A program made the position numbers and the translations under genes. A model generated the notes under the pieces. The model did not search any database. It was not told the origin of the DNA and saw only the letters and a list, made by a program, of their open reading frames with translations. A DNA stretch of 23,413 nt from SIG603 sp044432645 (GTDB lineage Bacteria > Bacillota > Clostridia > Oscillospirales > Acutalibacteraceae). The DNA lies in the NCBI GenBank assembly GCA_044432645.1, contig JAWXUM010000037.1, positions 1-23,413 on the forward strand, written 5' to 3'. Shown piece after piece: positions 1-7,107 of the stretch; position 1 is the stretch's first letter; each line of letters opens with the position of its first letter.

Positions 1-104
1 AAAATGGTTTCATCCAAAATTTCATTATCTATAAGATTTTTGAATACTTTCTCTAGTGATAAAGTATATGCCCATATAGCTCTTGCTCTTTTAACCTCAT
101 CCAT
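1..104 (-). CDS. Small SHOCT-like protein, 3' part beyond the window edge
   Basis: The frame opens at an ATG (102-104) preceded by GGAGG (111-115) at a 6-nt spacing and runs 34 codons to the left edge without a stop. The visible protein begins MDEVKRARAIWAYTLSLEKV and continues through a short helix ending in an acidic 'NEILDE' segment. This pattern (short amphipathic N-terminus, then 'K-x-L-x3-x-I-x-x-E') resembles the small SHOCT-type proteins often found beside serine recombinases in integrative elements of Clostridia; that resemblance is from memory and is weak. It lies downstream of, and in the same direction as, the recombinase-domain gene at 174-788. It could simply be an unrelated small element gene. 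Confidence 0.5.
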   Translation of the reverse strand, partial: MDEVKRARAIWAYTLSLEKVFKNLIDNEILDETI

Positions 105-118
105 TGCAAACCTCCAAA

Positions 119-162
119 AAGTATGTAAATATACTTATATTTTACACCTTTTTTAAAGTAAA
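119..162 (-). promoter_or_regulatory. Putative promoter with overlapping operator-like palindrome
   Basis: On the minus strand a weak -35 (TTTACT, 157-162) and -10 (TATAAG, 134-139) are 17 bp apart, upstream of the small gene starting at 104. A palindrome AAGTAT-n6-ATACTT (119-136) overlaps the 3' edge of the -10 and the expected start of transcription, as an autoregulatory operator would. A second near-palindrome, AAAGTAA-a-TTACTTT (160-174), covers the -35 end and the stop codon of the preceding gene. The boxes are imperfect and the region is very AT-rich, so chance is possible. Confidence 0.3.
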
Positions 163-173
163 GTAAATTACTT

Positions 174-788
174 TTATTTCAAATAGAACTTTAATTTATT
201 ATCAGATGCAATTATAATTTTTTCAATTTTATTTTTAACTATCTCACTATTAAATGTATCAATGTTTAGAATATTACATATATGAATCAATACTTCACTT
301 TCTGTAAGAGATTCTGAATGAATGCAATATCCTTTTGCTTCTATCTTACTAGCACAACGCCAAACAATCTCGCTGTTTGATTTTGTTATTCTACGGTAAT
401 TATGACCACATTCCTCACAAACTAAAAGTCCACTAAGTACATTATCTGAATTGTATCTAGTAGACTTTCTTTGTATAGTTCCATCGTTATTCAGTTTTAC
501 ATTACTTCGCTTGTTTCGTTCGTTGATTACATTTTGAAATAGTTCGTGGGATATAATATTCGGTACATATAATTTGTTGGATAGCATTTTGTCAATAGAA
601 GCTCTGCTCCAAGTATCTTTCCCAGTAGGTGATATAATGTTTTCTTGTTTTAGCTGATTTACTATTTTACCCAAACTAAGACCATTTAAATACATAGAGT
701 AAATTTTATTTATTATAATTTTAGCAAAATTATCAATAACTGTTTCGCCGTGTGAATTTCTTTTGTATCCAAACATAATATTATTCAT
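174..788 (-). CDS. Serine-recombinase-family protein lacking the catalytic domain
   Basis: The 204-residue product starts directly in the Recombinase (PF07508-like) DNA-binding domain: 'FGYKR' then a VIDNFAKIIINKIYSMYLNG segment, 'LSLGKIVNQLKQENIISPTG' and 'WSRASIDKMLSNKLY', about residues 6-75. A zinc-ribbon-like segment follows with Cys124, Cys127, Cys145 and Cys155, then a short helical tail. The N-terminal resolvase domain with its nucleophilic serine (about 150 residues in large serine recombinases) is missing. The gene does not look simply truncated: the ATG at 788 has a strong AAGGAGG (797-803) at 8 nt, and upstream DNA is non-coding. It may be a dedicated DNA-binding or directionality partner of a full recombinase encoded beyond the left edge, or a stable remnant. 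Alternative: misplaced start after an old deletion. Confidence 0.75.
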   Translation of the reverse strand: MNNIMFGYKRNSHGETVIDNFAKIIINKIYSMYLNGLSLGKIVNQLKQENIISPTGKDTWSRASIDKMLSNKLYVPNIISHELFQNVINERNKRSNVKLNNDGTIQRKSTRYNSDNVLSGLLVCEECGHNYRRITKSNSEIVWRCASKIEAKGYCIHSESLTESEVLIHICNILNIDTFNSEIVKNKIEKIIIASDNKLKFYLK

Positions 789-810
789 GTTTAATTCCTC
801 CTTAAATAAA

Positions 811-836
811 TATAACCTACATATTAGTAGGTTATA
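811..836. promoter_or_regulatory. Perfect 10-bp inverted repeat upstream of the recombinase gene
   Basis: TATAACCTAC (811-820) and GTAGGTTATA (827-836) are perfect inverted arms around a 6-nt spacer. The site lies 8 bp before the AAGGAGG of the minus-strand recombinase-domain gene. It could be an operator, a 5'-UTR hairpin, or part of an attachment site. There is no strong T-run beside it, so a terminator is less likely. Confidence 0.5.
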
Positions 837-908
837 AAATGTTGTTTTATTAATTTTCTTTGTTTTTTCTTAATATTCGCTTGATTTTTATTAAATTTAG
901 GCATAAAA

Positions 909-953
909 ATAGACAAACCTAATTTTAATCATCTTTAAAATAGGTTTGTCTAT
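909..953 (-). terminator. Terminator of the tRNA-Pro unit
   Basis: Perfect 13-bp arms (909-921 and 941-953) flank a 19-nt loop, starting 3 bp beyond the CCA end of the tRNA. Read on the minus strand the stem ends in a run of T (complement of 905-909). Position and polarity fit factor-independent termination of the tRNA transcript, although the loop is unusually long. Confidence 0.75.
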
Positions 954-956
954 CGG

Positions 957-1032
957 TGGTCGAGGTGAGAAGGCTCGAACTCCCGGCATCTTGGTCCCAA
1001 ACCAAGCGCGCTACCAACTGCGCTACACCTCG
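957..1032 (-). tRNA. tRNA-Pro(TGG)
   Basis: Read on the minus strand the 76-nt sequence folds as a complete cloverleaf. The acceptor stem CGAGGTG pairs with its complement near the 3' end, the D-loop contains AGTTGGTAG, and the anticodon loop TTTGGGA gives anticodon TGG (proline). The T-arm carries GTTCGAGCC, the discriminator is A and the CCA end is encoded. It is transcribed alone from its own promoter and terminator. Its 3' end faces the recombinase-domain gene, the arrangement seen when elements integrate beside a tRNA. Confidence 0.97.
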
Positions 1033-1038
1033 ATTTTT

Positions 1039-1056
1039 GCGTTGTGTTTACAACGC
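1039..1056 (-). other. Leader hairpin immediately 5' of tRNA-Pro
   Basis: GCGTTGT (1039-1045) and ACAACGC (1050-1056) form a perfect 7-bp stem with a 4-nt loop. Its outer edge at 1056 is 7 bp from the -10 box, so the primary tRNA transcript would begin with this hairpin, followed by AAAAAT and the mature tRNA. It may protect or position the 5' leader before RNase P cleavage; that role is inference. Confidence 0.5.
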
Positions 1057-1062
1057 TTAATT

Positions 1063-1091
1063 ATTATAACCTGTATTTTCTTTTTTGTCAA
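1063..1091 (-). promoter_or_regulatory. Consensus sigma-A promoter of tRNA-Pro
   Basis: On the minus strand TTGACA (1086-1091) and TATAAT (1063-1068) are separated by exactly 17 bp, a perfect match to the housekeeping consensus, as expected for a stable-RNA gene. The predicted start is near 1056, about 24 bp before the tRNA 5' end. Confidence 0.88.
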
Positions 1092-1146
1092 TAGTTTTTT
1101 CAAAAAAATTAAAACTTTTTTTCTTTTATATAATAATAACGATGTT

Positions 1147-2073
1147 TTATTTCACTATATCTTCCCCATTTTCTGGGATAACAGCTTTTAACGCTATAAT
1201 TGCTGTTTCCATCATTTTATCGTCTGGTTCTTTTGTTGTTATTCTTTGCACCCAAAGTCCTGGTGCTCTGATGATTTTTGTGAATAAATTATCATATTTA
1301 CCACATAATTTGATAAGTTCGTACCCTAGTGAAACGATTACAGGCAAAGTTAGTATTTTGAAGAAAGTTCTTATCAATGCATTGGTAAAAGGGATAAACA
1401 TACCCACGATTACACCTAGCACAATTAAAATTACTAAAAAGCTTGTTCCACACCTTGGGTGAAACCTTTTTTGTTTTTTCACATTTTCTACAGTAAGTTC
1501 AAGGTCGGCTTCGTAGCAAAAAATTGCTTTATGCTCGGCACCGTGATACATGAACACCCTTTTTATGTCTGGCACAAAAGAAATGCCTACAATGTAACCT
1601 ACAAAAATTAAAACTTTTATTAACCCCTCGAACAAAGCTCTGAAAACTTCGATGTCTTTTCCAATTAAAAATTGAAAGCCATTAAAAGCTTGAACTGGCA
1701 AATACATGAACAAGAAAAGCGACAATGCAACACCAAGTACAGACCCCACAGTTGTAATAACCACGGTCATTTTATCGCCAATTTTTTCTGTAAGCCATTT
1801 GTCGAATTTAGATTCTGGCTCTTCTTCCTCTATCATATCGGCTGCAAGTTGCATGGACTGCATGCCAAGTTTCATGGTATCTATGTAATTAAATACACCT
1901 CTTATAAAAGGCTTGCCTAAAACAGGATATTTATCACGCATGAATTTCACTTCAATATCTTTAGTTGAAATTTCGCCATCTGCGTCACAAAAAGCTGCTA
2001 CTGCTTTTTTAGGGCCTAACATCATTATGCCCTCTAGCAGAGCCTGACCCCCTATTGTTGTTACTTTACTCAT
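1147..2073 (-). CDS. DUF1385 family polytopic membrane protein (YqhQ-like)
   Basis: The 308-residue protein has the DUF1385 landmarks: N-terminal 'GGQALLEGIMM', central 'YHGAEHKAIFCYE', 'RFHPRCGTSF', and C-terminal 'APGLWVQRITTKEPDD'. Hydrophobic segments near residues 105-130, 145-170, 205-230 and 232-255 indicate an integral membrane protein. The His, Glu and Cys residues of the central motifs suggest a metal site. The family function is unknown. The ATG at 2073 lies inside the end of the histidine kinase gene (8-bp overlap), so it is the last gene of the lipoprotein/two-component operon, probably translationally coupled. In many Clostridia the family sits near prmC/prfA; the position here is different and may hint at a link with envelope sensing. 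Confidence 0.9.
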   Translation of the reverse strand: MSKVTTIGGQALLEGIMMLGPKKAVAAFCDADGEISTKDIEVKFMRDKYPVLGKPFIRGVFNYIDTMKLGMQSMQLAADMIEEEEPESKFDKWLTEKIGDKMTVVITTVGSVLGVALSLFLFMYLPVQAFNGFQFLIGKDIEVFRALFEGLIKVLIFVGYIVGISFVPDIKRVFMYHGAEHKAIFCYEADLELTVENVKKQKRFHPRCGTSFLVILIVLGVIVGMFIPFTNALIRTFFKILTLPVIVSLGYELIKLCGKYDNLFTKIIRAPGLWVQRITTKEPDDKMMETAIIALKAVIPENGEDIVK

Positions 2074-3469
2074 CTATTTTCCTCCAAATTGGCATGTTGA
2101 TAGTTACAATTGTACCGACACCCTCGACACTTTCTACTTCTAGACTTCCGTCGTGCATATTCATAATTTCATCAGCTAAAGCAAGCCCTATACCAGAACC
2201 CCTAACGACTTGATTAGCTTTATAAAATTTCTTTTTAACATGTGCTAAATGCTCAAGTGGAATTCCACATCCTGTATCTTGAACTTTAACCACTATAAAT
2301 TTGTCCTCTTCGTTTGCAGTTATAGTTATTGTTCCTCCAGTTTCGGTGTACTTTAAAGCGTTATCTATAACATTTACAAAAACTTGCCTTAACCTGTTTA
2401 TATCAGCCATAATTGGTGAGAACATGTCGTATTCTTGATATATAAGCTCTTTATTTTCAGCTGTTGCACGTTGTGTGAACATAAATACGGCTTCGTCAAG
2501 TTCTGCTAAAAGATCGCATTTTTTTCTAATAAGGCTTAGTCTACCACTTTGAACCCTTGAAAAGTCTAGTAGCTCTTCAACAATACCTGAAAGCCTTTGT
2601 GACTCGTTTATAATTACAGAAATTCCTTTTTCGGCTGTTTCTTTATCTTGTTGACCGTCTTGCAAAGTTTCAGCCCAACCTTTAATAGCCGTTAATGGCG
2701 TTCTAAGTTCATGCGAAACAGAAGAAATAAAATCATTTTTCATTCTGTCTGCGTTGCCTAGTTCTTCCGCCATTAAGTTGATATTGTCAATAAGCATACC
2801 AATTTCATCATTTTGTTTTTTCTCGATACGCACTTGAAAGTCGCCACTTGATATTTTCTGTGCACTTACCGTGATTTGCTTAACAGGTAAAACAATTGAC
2901 CGTATAAAATAAAGACCAGAAAAACTTATTAGTGCCGTTACCACAATGCCTATAAGTATAAGTCCTAAAACTATAATCTGTATTTGCTCATCTGCTTTTT
3001 CAAGCGACACAAGGTAGCGAATAGACCCCTCTACTACGTTGTTACTGTCTACAACTACATGCGTTATAGCCATGACTTTTTCGCCAGTTTCAAGCTCTCC
3101 AATCCAGTAACCAAAATTATTAGAGGAGCTTAAAGCACTTTCGTAGTCGGGCATAGCTTGACTATACTGTGGCAAAAAGCCTGATGAACTTACCAGCACT
3201 ACCCCGCCACTTGAAATTGACATAATTTCCATATCATTTTTGTCTGGGAATTCTTCAATATATGAACGTGAAACAGTTATGAAGTCTGTACTTGATGTAC
3301 TTGAAAAAACGTTGATAAGCTCTTCGCTTCTACCAATTAAAACTTGTTGGATACCGTTGTAAATATAACTTTGAATAGAAAAAGATAAAATTACAATAAA
3401 TATTACTAAAAGTGTTACGATAACACCTAAGCTGTTCACTAGCCATCTAGTTGAAATATTGTTTCTCAT
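2066..3469 (-). CDS. Membrane sensor histidine kinase (HAMP, HisKA, HATPase)
   Basis: The 467-residue protein has a transmembrane segment at about 10-32, an extracytoplasmic sensor region at 33-162, a second membrane segment at 163-188, and HAMP at about 188-240. The dimerisation helix carries phospho-acceptor His253 in 'SSVSHELRTPLTAIKGW'. The ATP-binding domain shows an N-box ('FVNVIDNALKYTETGG'), G1 'DTGCGIP' and G2 'GSGIGLALADEI'. It would sense an envelope signal and phosphorylate the response regulator encoded 18 bp upstream. All catalytic motifs look intact. The architecture is of the PhoR/ResE/WalK type, but the ligand cannot be inferred; the lipoprotein at the head of the operon may feed it a signal. 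Confidence 0.95.
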   Translation of the reverse strand: MRNNISTRWLVNSLGVIVTLLVIFIVILSFSIQSYIYNGIQQVLIGRSEELINVFSSTSSTDFITVSRSYIEEFPDKNDMEIMSISSGGVVLVSSSGFLPQYSQAMPDYESALSSSNNFGYWIGELETGEKVMAITHVVVDSNNVVEGSIRYLVSLEKADEQIQIIVLGLILIGIVVTALISFSGLYFIRSIVLPVKQITVSAQKISSGDFQVRIEKKQNDEIGMLIDNINLMAEELGNADRMKNDFISSVSHELRTPLTAIKGWAETLQDGQQDKETAEKGISVIINESQRLSGIVEELLDFSRVQSGRLSLIRKKCDLLAELDEAVFMFTQRATAENKELIYQEYDMFSPIMADINRLRQVFVNVIDNALKYTETGGTITITANEEDKFIVVKVQDTGCGIPLEHLAHVKKKFYKANQVVRGSGIGLALADEIMNMHDGSLEVESVEGVGTIVTINMPIWRKIDE

Positions 3470-3487
3470 AACACTTTCCTTTCTATT

Positions 3488-4189
3488 TTATATTTCCCAC
3501 CTGTATCCATAACCCCAAACGGTTATTATGTTAGCTGGGCTAGAAGGTTCGTCTTCTACTTTCATTCTAAGACGTCTTACATTAACGTCTACTATTTTTT
3601 CTTCGCCAGTATAACTTGAACCCCAAACTTGTTTTAGTATGCTGTTTCTGCTAAGCGAAACCCCAGGGTTAGCAAAAAAATATTCCATGATTTGAAATTC
3701 AACTTGAGTAAGCTCTACGACTTCGTCTTTTTTTAAGAAAGAACGATTTTTATAGTCAAGAGTAAAGTCGCCCGAAGTCACTTGATGTGAAAATTTATCT
3801 TTTTTATCGGTAGCAAGTTCCACACGGCGATAAAGTGAGTCTACCCTTGCTAAAAGTTCTGACGGCGAAAATGGCTTTGTTACATAATCGTCAGCACCCA
3901 TCATAAGTCCACTTACTTTATCCATTTCTTGTGTTCTTGCTGTTAACATAATAATGCCAAGCGATGTGCTTTTTTTTCTAAGTTCTTTACAAACAGCAAG
4001 TCCGTCGTGTTTGCCAGGCATCATAATATCCAAAATCACTACATCAAAATCTCCACCGTGTTTTTCGTATATCTCTAAAGCTTCGTCGCCACAGCAAGCC
4101 TCTACAGTTGTGTAGCCAACTCGTTTTAAATTAATAACTATAAACTCTCTAATATTTTGCTCATCTTCACACACTAGAATTTTTTTCAT
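3488..4189 (-). CDS. OmpR/PhoB-type response regulator
   Basis: The 233-residue protein has a receiver domain (1-120) with the acidic pair in 'CEDE' (residues 7-10), phosphorylatable Asp54 in 'VVILDIMMPG', Thr83 in 'MLTA' and Lys105 in 'VTKPF'. A winged-helix trans_reg_C domain (about 135-232) follows, with 'EFQIMEYFFANPGVSLSRN' and 'VDVNVRRLRMKVED'. It is a DNA-binding transcription factor controlled by the adjacent kinase. It starts at ATG 4189 behind AGAGG, 15 bp after the lipoprotein stop, so the two are cotranscribed. Target genes cannot be read from sequence. Confidence 0.95.
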   Translation of the reverse strand: MKKILVCEDEQNIREFIVINLKRVGYTTVEACCGDEALEIYEKHGGDFDVVILDIMMPGKHDGLAVCKELRKKSTSLGIIMLTARTQEMDKVSGLMMGADDYVTKPFSPSELLARVDSLYRRVELATDKKDKFSHQVTSGDFTLDYKNRSFLKKDEVVELTQVEFQIMEYFFANPGVSLSRNSILKQVWGSSYTGEEKIVDVNVRRLRMKVEDEPSSPANIITVWGYGYRWEI

Positions 4190-4204
4190 AAATAAACCTC
4201 TACT

Positions 4205-5530
4205 TTAACTTAATAATGTTATACTATCTTTAATATCATCGTCCATATATGATGAATTTTCCACCACATAAACCATGTTATTTTCTGATTTAATTACTAT
4301 TTCATAGTCGCTTTGACTGTTTAAGGCTTCCCACTGAGTGCTTGTGAAAACTTTAATAGTCAACAAAGTTTTTGTGTAAACAAGTTCACCTTCTGTATTA
4401 AGAACTCTTTCTGAAACAACATAGGTGCTATTTTGACTTAGCTCACAAACAATATCTACTTCTGGGTCGACAGTTATTCTAAAGCCGTCGTCTATAAAAA
4501 CTATATCTCGCTGTACTAGCTCGAAAGTTTTATCGTCCGAATTATAACTTAGCCAATCTACATAATAGTTATAAGAATTAATCGAATACGTATAAGAAGT
4601 ACCGTTTTGCACTGTTACATATGGGTACTCGAATATTCCGTCGTCATTAACATCTTGGCTTTCAATGCTTATTCCACTGGAACGATTAAAATAATTATAC
4701 TGCAAAACCAAATCTTCACTAGAAAAAAGACTTGTTAAAATATTATTTTTTATGCAAACAACTTGCGTTACAAGCCCACCTTCGGCTGTTATTGCCTCGA
4801 CAATTACGCCGTCTTGCGTTTCACTTATGCTGCCAAAAGTACATGTATTGTAACGAACAGCAAGTGAACTTAGCTCGCATGACAAATAAAGCAGAGGTTT
4901 TTCTTCAAACCTGTAAACTCTTGCCATTGCTAAAGTATCTGGATTTTCTTCAATTTCACTTGCAGTGAAAATAGATGTTGTGAAAATCTCTTGAATTTCG
5001 TCACTGTTAAGGTCAACCAACAAAAACTCATTGTAATTATATTCTAAAATATTTTCAACATATTTATAGTCCTCAAAACTGTAAACAGAAATTGTAGCTG
5101 ACAGACTAGTCGAAGAGCCCCAACCAACAATAATCTCTAAACTGCCGTCACCGTCAAGGTCGCCAAACTCCACTTTGTCAACTTGAACACTAGAATTTGT
5201 AAAAACACTTACAGTTGACCAAGTATCGTCTTTTTTGCTCATAAATTTAAGATAAATGCCACCGTCTGGGTTTGCATAAAACGCCATCGCCTCTTCAGTA
5301 CCATCTGCGTTAAAATCTTCCATTATAATAGCAGCACGGTAATCTCCACGTTTGGGGTAAACAAGGTCAAATTCACCGTCGTCAGCTTCGATAAGGCTGT
5401 AAATACTTTCTTGGTCATCATTAGACTTTGGTGGCTCCATTAAAGCTTGAACATCTATACCATTAGTTAAAGAACAACCCGTCATAGAAAAACACATAAA
5501 AACGCAAAGTAATATCAATAAATTTCTCAT
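4205..5530 (-). CDS. Lipoprotein with VCBS/FG-GAP-like repeats
   Basis: The start is placed at ATG 5530 (AAGGAAAGGA upstream). From there MRNLLILLCVFMCFSMTGCS is a lipoprotein signal peptide with the acylated Cys at residue 19; the in-frame ATG at 5578 would put an odd cytoplasmic extension before it. The roughly 441-residue exported part contains spaced DxNxDG-type calcium-binding motifs: 'EDFNADGTEEAMAFY', 'GDLDGDGSLEIIVGW', 'VDLNSDEIQEI' and 'QDVNDDGIFEYPYV'. These are typical of integrin-alpha-like VCBS/FG-GAP blades, suggesting a partial beta-propeller on the outer membrane face. As first gene of an operon with a response regulator and kinase, it may be an accessory sensor or regulator of that kinase; this is inference from context. 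Confidence 0.88.
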   Translation of the reverse strand: MRNLLILLCVFMCFSMTGCSLTNGIDVQALMEPPKSNDDQESIYSLIEADDGEFDLVYPKRGDYRAAIIMEDFNADGTEEAMAFYANPDGGIYLKFMSKKDDTWSTVSVFTNSSVQVDKVEFGDLDGDGSLEIIVGWGSSTSLSATISVYSFEDYKYVENILEYNYNEFLLVDLNSDEIQEIFTTSIFTASEIEENPDTLAMARVYRFEEKPLLYLSCELSSLAVRYNTCTFGSISETQDGVIVEAITAEGGLVTQVVCIKNNILTSLFSSEDLVLQYNYFNRSSGISIESQDVNDDGIFEYPYVTVQNGTSYTYSINSYNYYVDWLSYNSDDKTFELVQRDIVFIDDGFRITVDPEVDIVCELSQNSTYVVSERVLNTEGELVYTKTLLTIKVFTSTQWEALNSQSDYEIVIKSENNMVYVVENSSYMDDDIKDSITLLS

Positions 5531-5610
5531 AAATTGTCCTTTCCTTTTTAAAATATTATATAGAAATAAGTATATCACATATTTTAAAAAAAATCACCCC
5601 TTTTTATTGG

Positions 5611-5639
5611 TTGACAATATTATTTTTTTATAATAGAAT
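5611..5639 (+). promoter_or_regulatory. Promoter of the rsmE-SDR operon
   Basis: TTGACA (5611-5616) and TAGAAT (5634-5639) are 17 bp apart, 32 bp before the rsmE start codon and divergent from the lipoprotein operon. A TATAAT at 5629-5634 is only 12 bp from the -35 and is not usable with it. Confidence 0.72.
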
Positions 5640-5671
5640 TTATATAGTAAGTAAAGAAAGGGTGTTTTATT

Positions 5672-6385
5672 ATGCCACGATTTTTTGTGCCTGATATTAT
5701 AGGCGATAATTTCATTTTAGACGGTGAAAACGGCAAACATGCAGCGAAGTCACTTAGAATGAAAGTTGGCGAAGAACTTATACTTTGTAGTGGTAACGGC
5801 GATGATTATTACGCAGAAATTACCGAAATTATCGAAAATAATGTTCATGTTAACGTAACTAAAAAAGAAAAAAATGCAAGCGAAAGTTGCATTAAGGTTC
5901 ACTTGCTACAATGCTTGCCTAAACTTGACAAAATGGATTTTATTATTCAAAAAGCAGTCGAACTTGGCGTTTATGACATTACGCCTGTAAGCTCTAGCAG
6001 ATGTGTAAGCCAAATTGGTGGTAAAGAGCTTAAAAAGCTTGACAGGTGGAACAAAATCAGCCTAGAAGCTGCTAAACAAAGTGGACGTGGGATTATTCCC
6101 AAAGTTTTAAATCCACTAAAACTTAAAGAGTCTTTAAATGTTCAAAAAGGTGATAAAATCATTTTTTACGAAGGCAAAGCTGACGGATTTAAAGAATTTT
6201 TAGACAAACAAACTGAAAAAGATATTACTATTTTAGTAGGCCCTGAGGGTGGTTTTTCAGCTCAAGAAGTTGAACTTGCTAAAAGTTTTGGCTTTTCAAG
6301 CCTAAGCCTTGGCAAACGTATTTTAAGAACAGAAACTGCAAGCCTTTGTGCTTTGTCAATTATCATGTATGAAAAGGATAACTAA
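5672..6385 (+). CDS. rsmE: 16S rRNA (uracil1498-N3)-methyltransferase
   Basis: The 237-residue protein matches the RsmE family in length and motifs. An N-terminal PUA-like domain (about 1-70, 'HAAKSLRMKVGEEL') is followed by a SPOUT methyltransferase domain. Its hallmark motifs are 'GPEGGFS' at 190-196 and 'LGKRILRTETAS' at 213-224, which form the trefoil-knot SAM site. 'KLDKMDFIIQKAVELGV' at about 84-100 is also diagnostic. The enzyme methylates U1498 of 16S rRNA in the small ribosomal subunit using S-adenosylmethionine. Its stop codon directly abuts the ATG of the SDR gene (no spacer), so the two are cotranscribed and probably coupled. Confidence 0.96.
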   Translation: MPRFFVPDIIGDNFILDGENGKHAAKSLRMKVGEELILCSGNGDDYYAEITEIIENNVHVNVTKKEKNASESCIKVHLLQCLPKLDKMDFIIQKAVELGVYDITPVSSSRCVSQIGGKELKKLDRWNKISLEAAKQSGRGIIPKVLNPLKLKESLNVQKGDKIIFYEGKADGFKEFLDKQTEKDITILVGPEGGFSAQEVELAKSFGFSSLSLGKRILRTETASLCALSIIMYEKDN

Positions 6386-7069
6386 ATGAATATAATTATT
6401 ACTGGCGCAAGTGGTGGTATAGGTCTTGCTACGGCTATCTGTTTAAAAAATCACAATTTAGCTTTGCAATACAATAAAAATCCTATTTCTTTAGAAAATC
6501 AACATAGCTATAAATGCAATTTAACCAAACCAGAAGAAGTCGAGAATATGTTTGATAAAATTTTAATAGACATTGGCGAAATTGATGTTTTAATTAACAA
6601 TGCTGGAATAAGTGAATTTTCGGTTTTGCAAGATATTAGCTTAGAAAATTGGACAAATATGCTTAACGTGAACCTCACTTCAGCTTTTTTATGCACTAAA
6701 AAAGTCATACCCTCTATGTTAAGGTCTGGTGGAGGTCATATTATAAATGTCAGTTCTATTTGGGGACAATGTGGTGCTTCGTGCGAGGCGCATTACAGCG
6801 CTTCAAAAGGTGGACTTATAGCATTTACAAAAGCTATGGCCCAAGAGCTTGCTCCTAGCAATATTTTAGTCAACTGCATTTGCCCTGGACTTATTGAAAC
6901 AGACATGAACAAAAATTTAAGCAAAGACGACATTGACGCATTTGTCAGCGAAATTCCACTTGGAAGAGCTGGAAAACCAGACGAAATTGCAAAAGCTATT
7001 GAATTTTTGATAAATCAAAGTTATATAACTGGACAAGTTTTAGCTATTAACGGTGGTTTATATATGTAA
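6386..7069 (+). CDS. SDR oxidoreductase, probable EF-P 5-aminopentanone reductase (YmfI-like)
   Basis: The 227-residue short-chain dehydrogenase has the Rossmann motif 'TGASGGIG' (6-13), 'NNAG' (71-74), catalytic Ser123/124 in 'NVSSIWG', and Tyr137 and Lys141 in 'YSASK'. The segment from 'SSIWGQCGASCEAHYSASKG' through 'KAMAQELAPSNILVNCICPG' resembles the YmfI group, which reduces the 5-aminopentanone adduct on elongation factor P to 5-aminopentanol. That fits a translation-related operon with rsmE. A FabG-like 3-oxoacyl-ACP reductase is the main alternative, but no fatty acid genes are nearby. SDR family membership is secure; the substrate is inference. Confidence 0.8.
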   Translation: MNIIITGASGGIGLATAICLKNHNLALQYNKNPISLENQHSYKCNLTKPEEVENMFDKILIDIGEIDVLINNAGISEFSVLQDISLENWTNMLNVNLTSAFLCTKKVIPSMLRSGGGHIINVSSIWGQCGASCEAHYSASKGGLIAFTKAMAQELAPSNILVNCICPGLIETDMNKNLSKDDIDAFVSEIPLGRAGKPDEIAKAIEFLINQSYITGQVLAINGGLYM

Positions 7070-7075
7070 AAGCAA

Positions 7076-7107
7076 TTGTCAACCTATTTTTTATAACAGG
7101 TTGACAA
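7076..7107 (+). promoter_or_regulatory. BirA (biotin repressor) operator
   Basis: TTGTCAACC (7076-7084), 14 bp, then GGTTGACAA (7099-7107). The wider palindrome is perfect over 12-bp arms (7074-7085 and 7098-7109). This matches the known Gram-positive BirA operator pattern (TTGTnAACC, about 14-16 bp, GGTTnACAA). It lies between the SDR stop and bioY, and its right arm contains the -35 of the bioY promoter, so bound BirA-biotinyl-AMP would block RNA polymerase. Because T-rich DNA follows the right arm, the same palindrome could also act as a terminator of the upstream operon. Confidence 0.85.

Noticed and set aside
1092..1146. Possible terminator after DUF1385
   Set aside because: AGTTTT/AAAACT arms exist but are only A-T pairs in an AT-rich tract and have no T-run in the minus direction, so I did not call it.
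1085..1462. Plus-strand frame opposite DUF1385 and the tRNA promoter
   Set aside because: Antisense shadow of a well-supported gene, with no ribosome site.
5531..5610. Promoter of the lipoprotein operon
   Set aside because: TATAAT- and TATACT-like boxes are present on the minus strand but no acceptable -35 lies at 16-18 bp; a promoter must exist but cannot be fixed.
5609..5618. Second BirA site before rsmE (GGTTGACAAT also occurs there)
   Set aside because: Only the right half-site is present; no TTGTnAACC lies 14-16 bp upstream. The match is explained by the -35 TTGACA.
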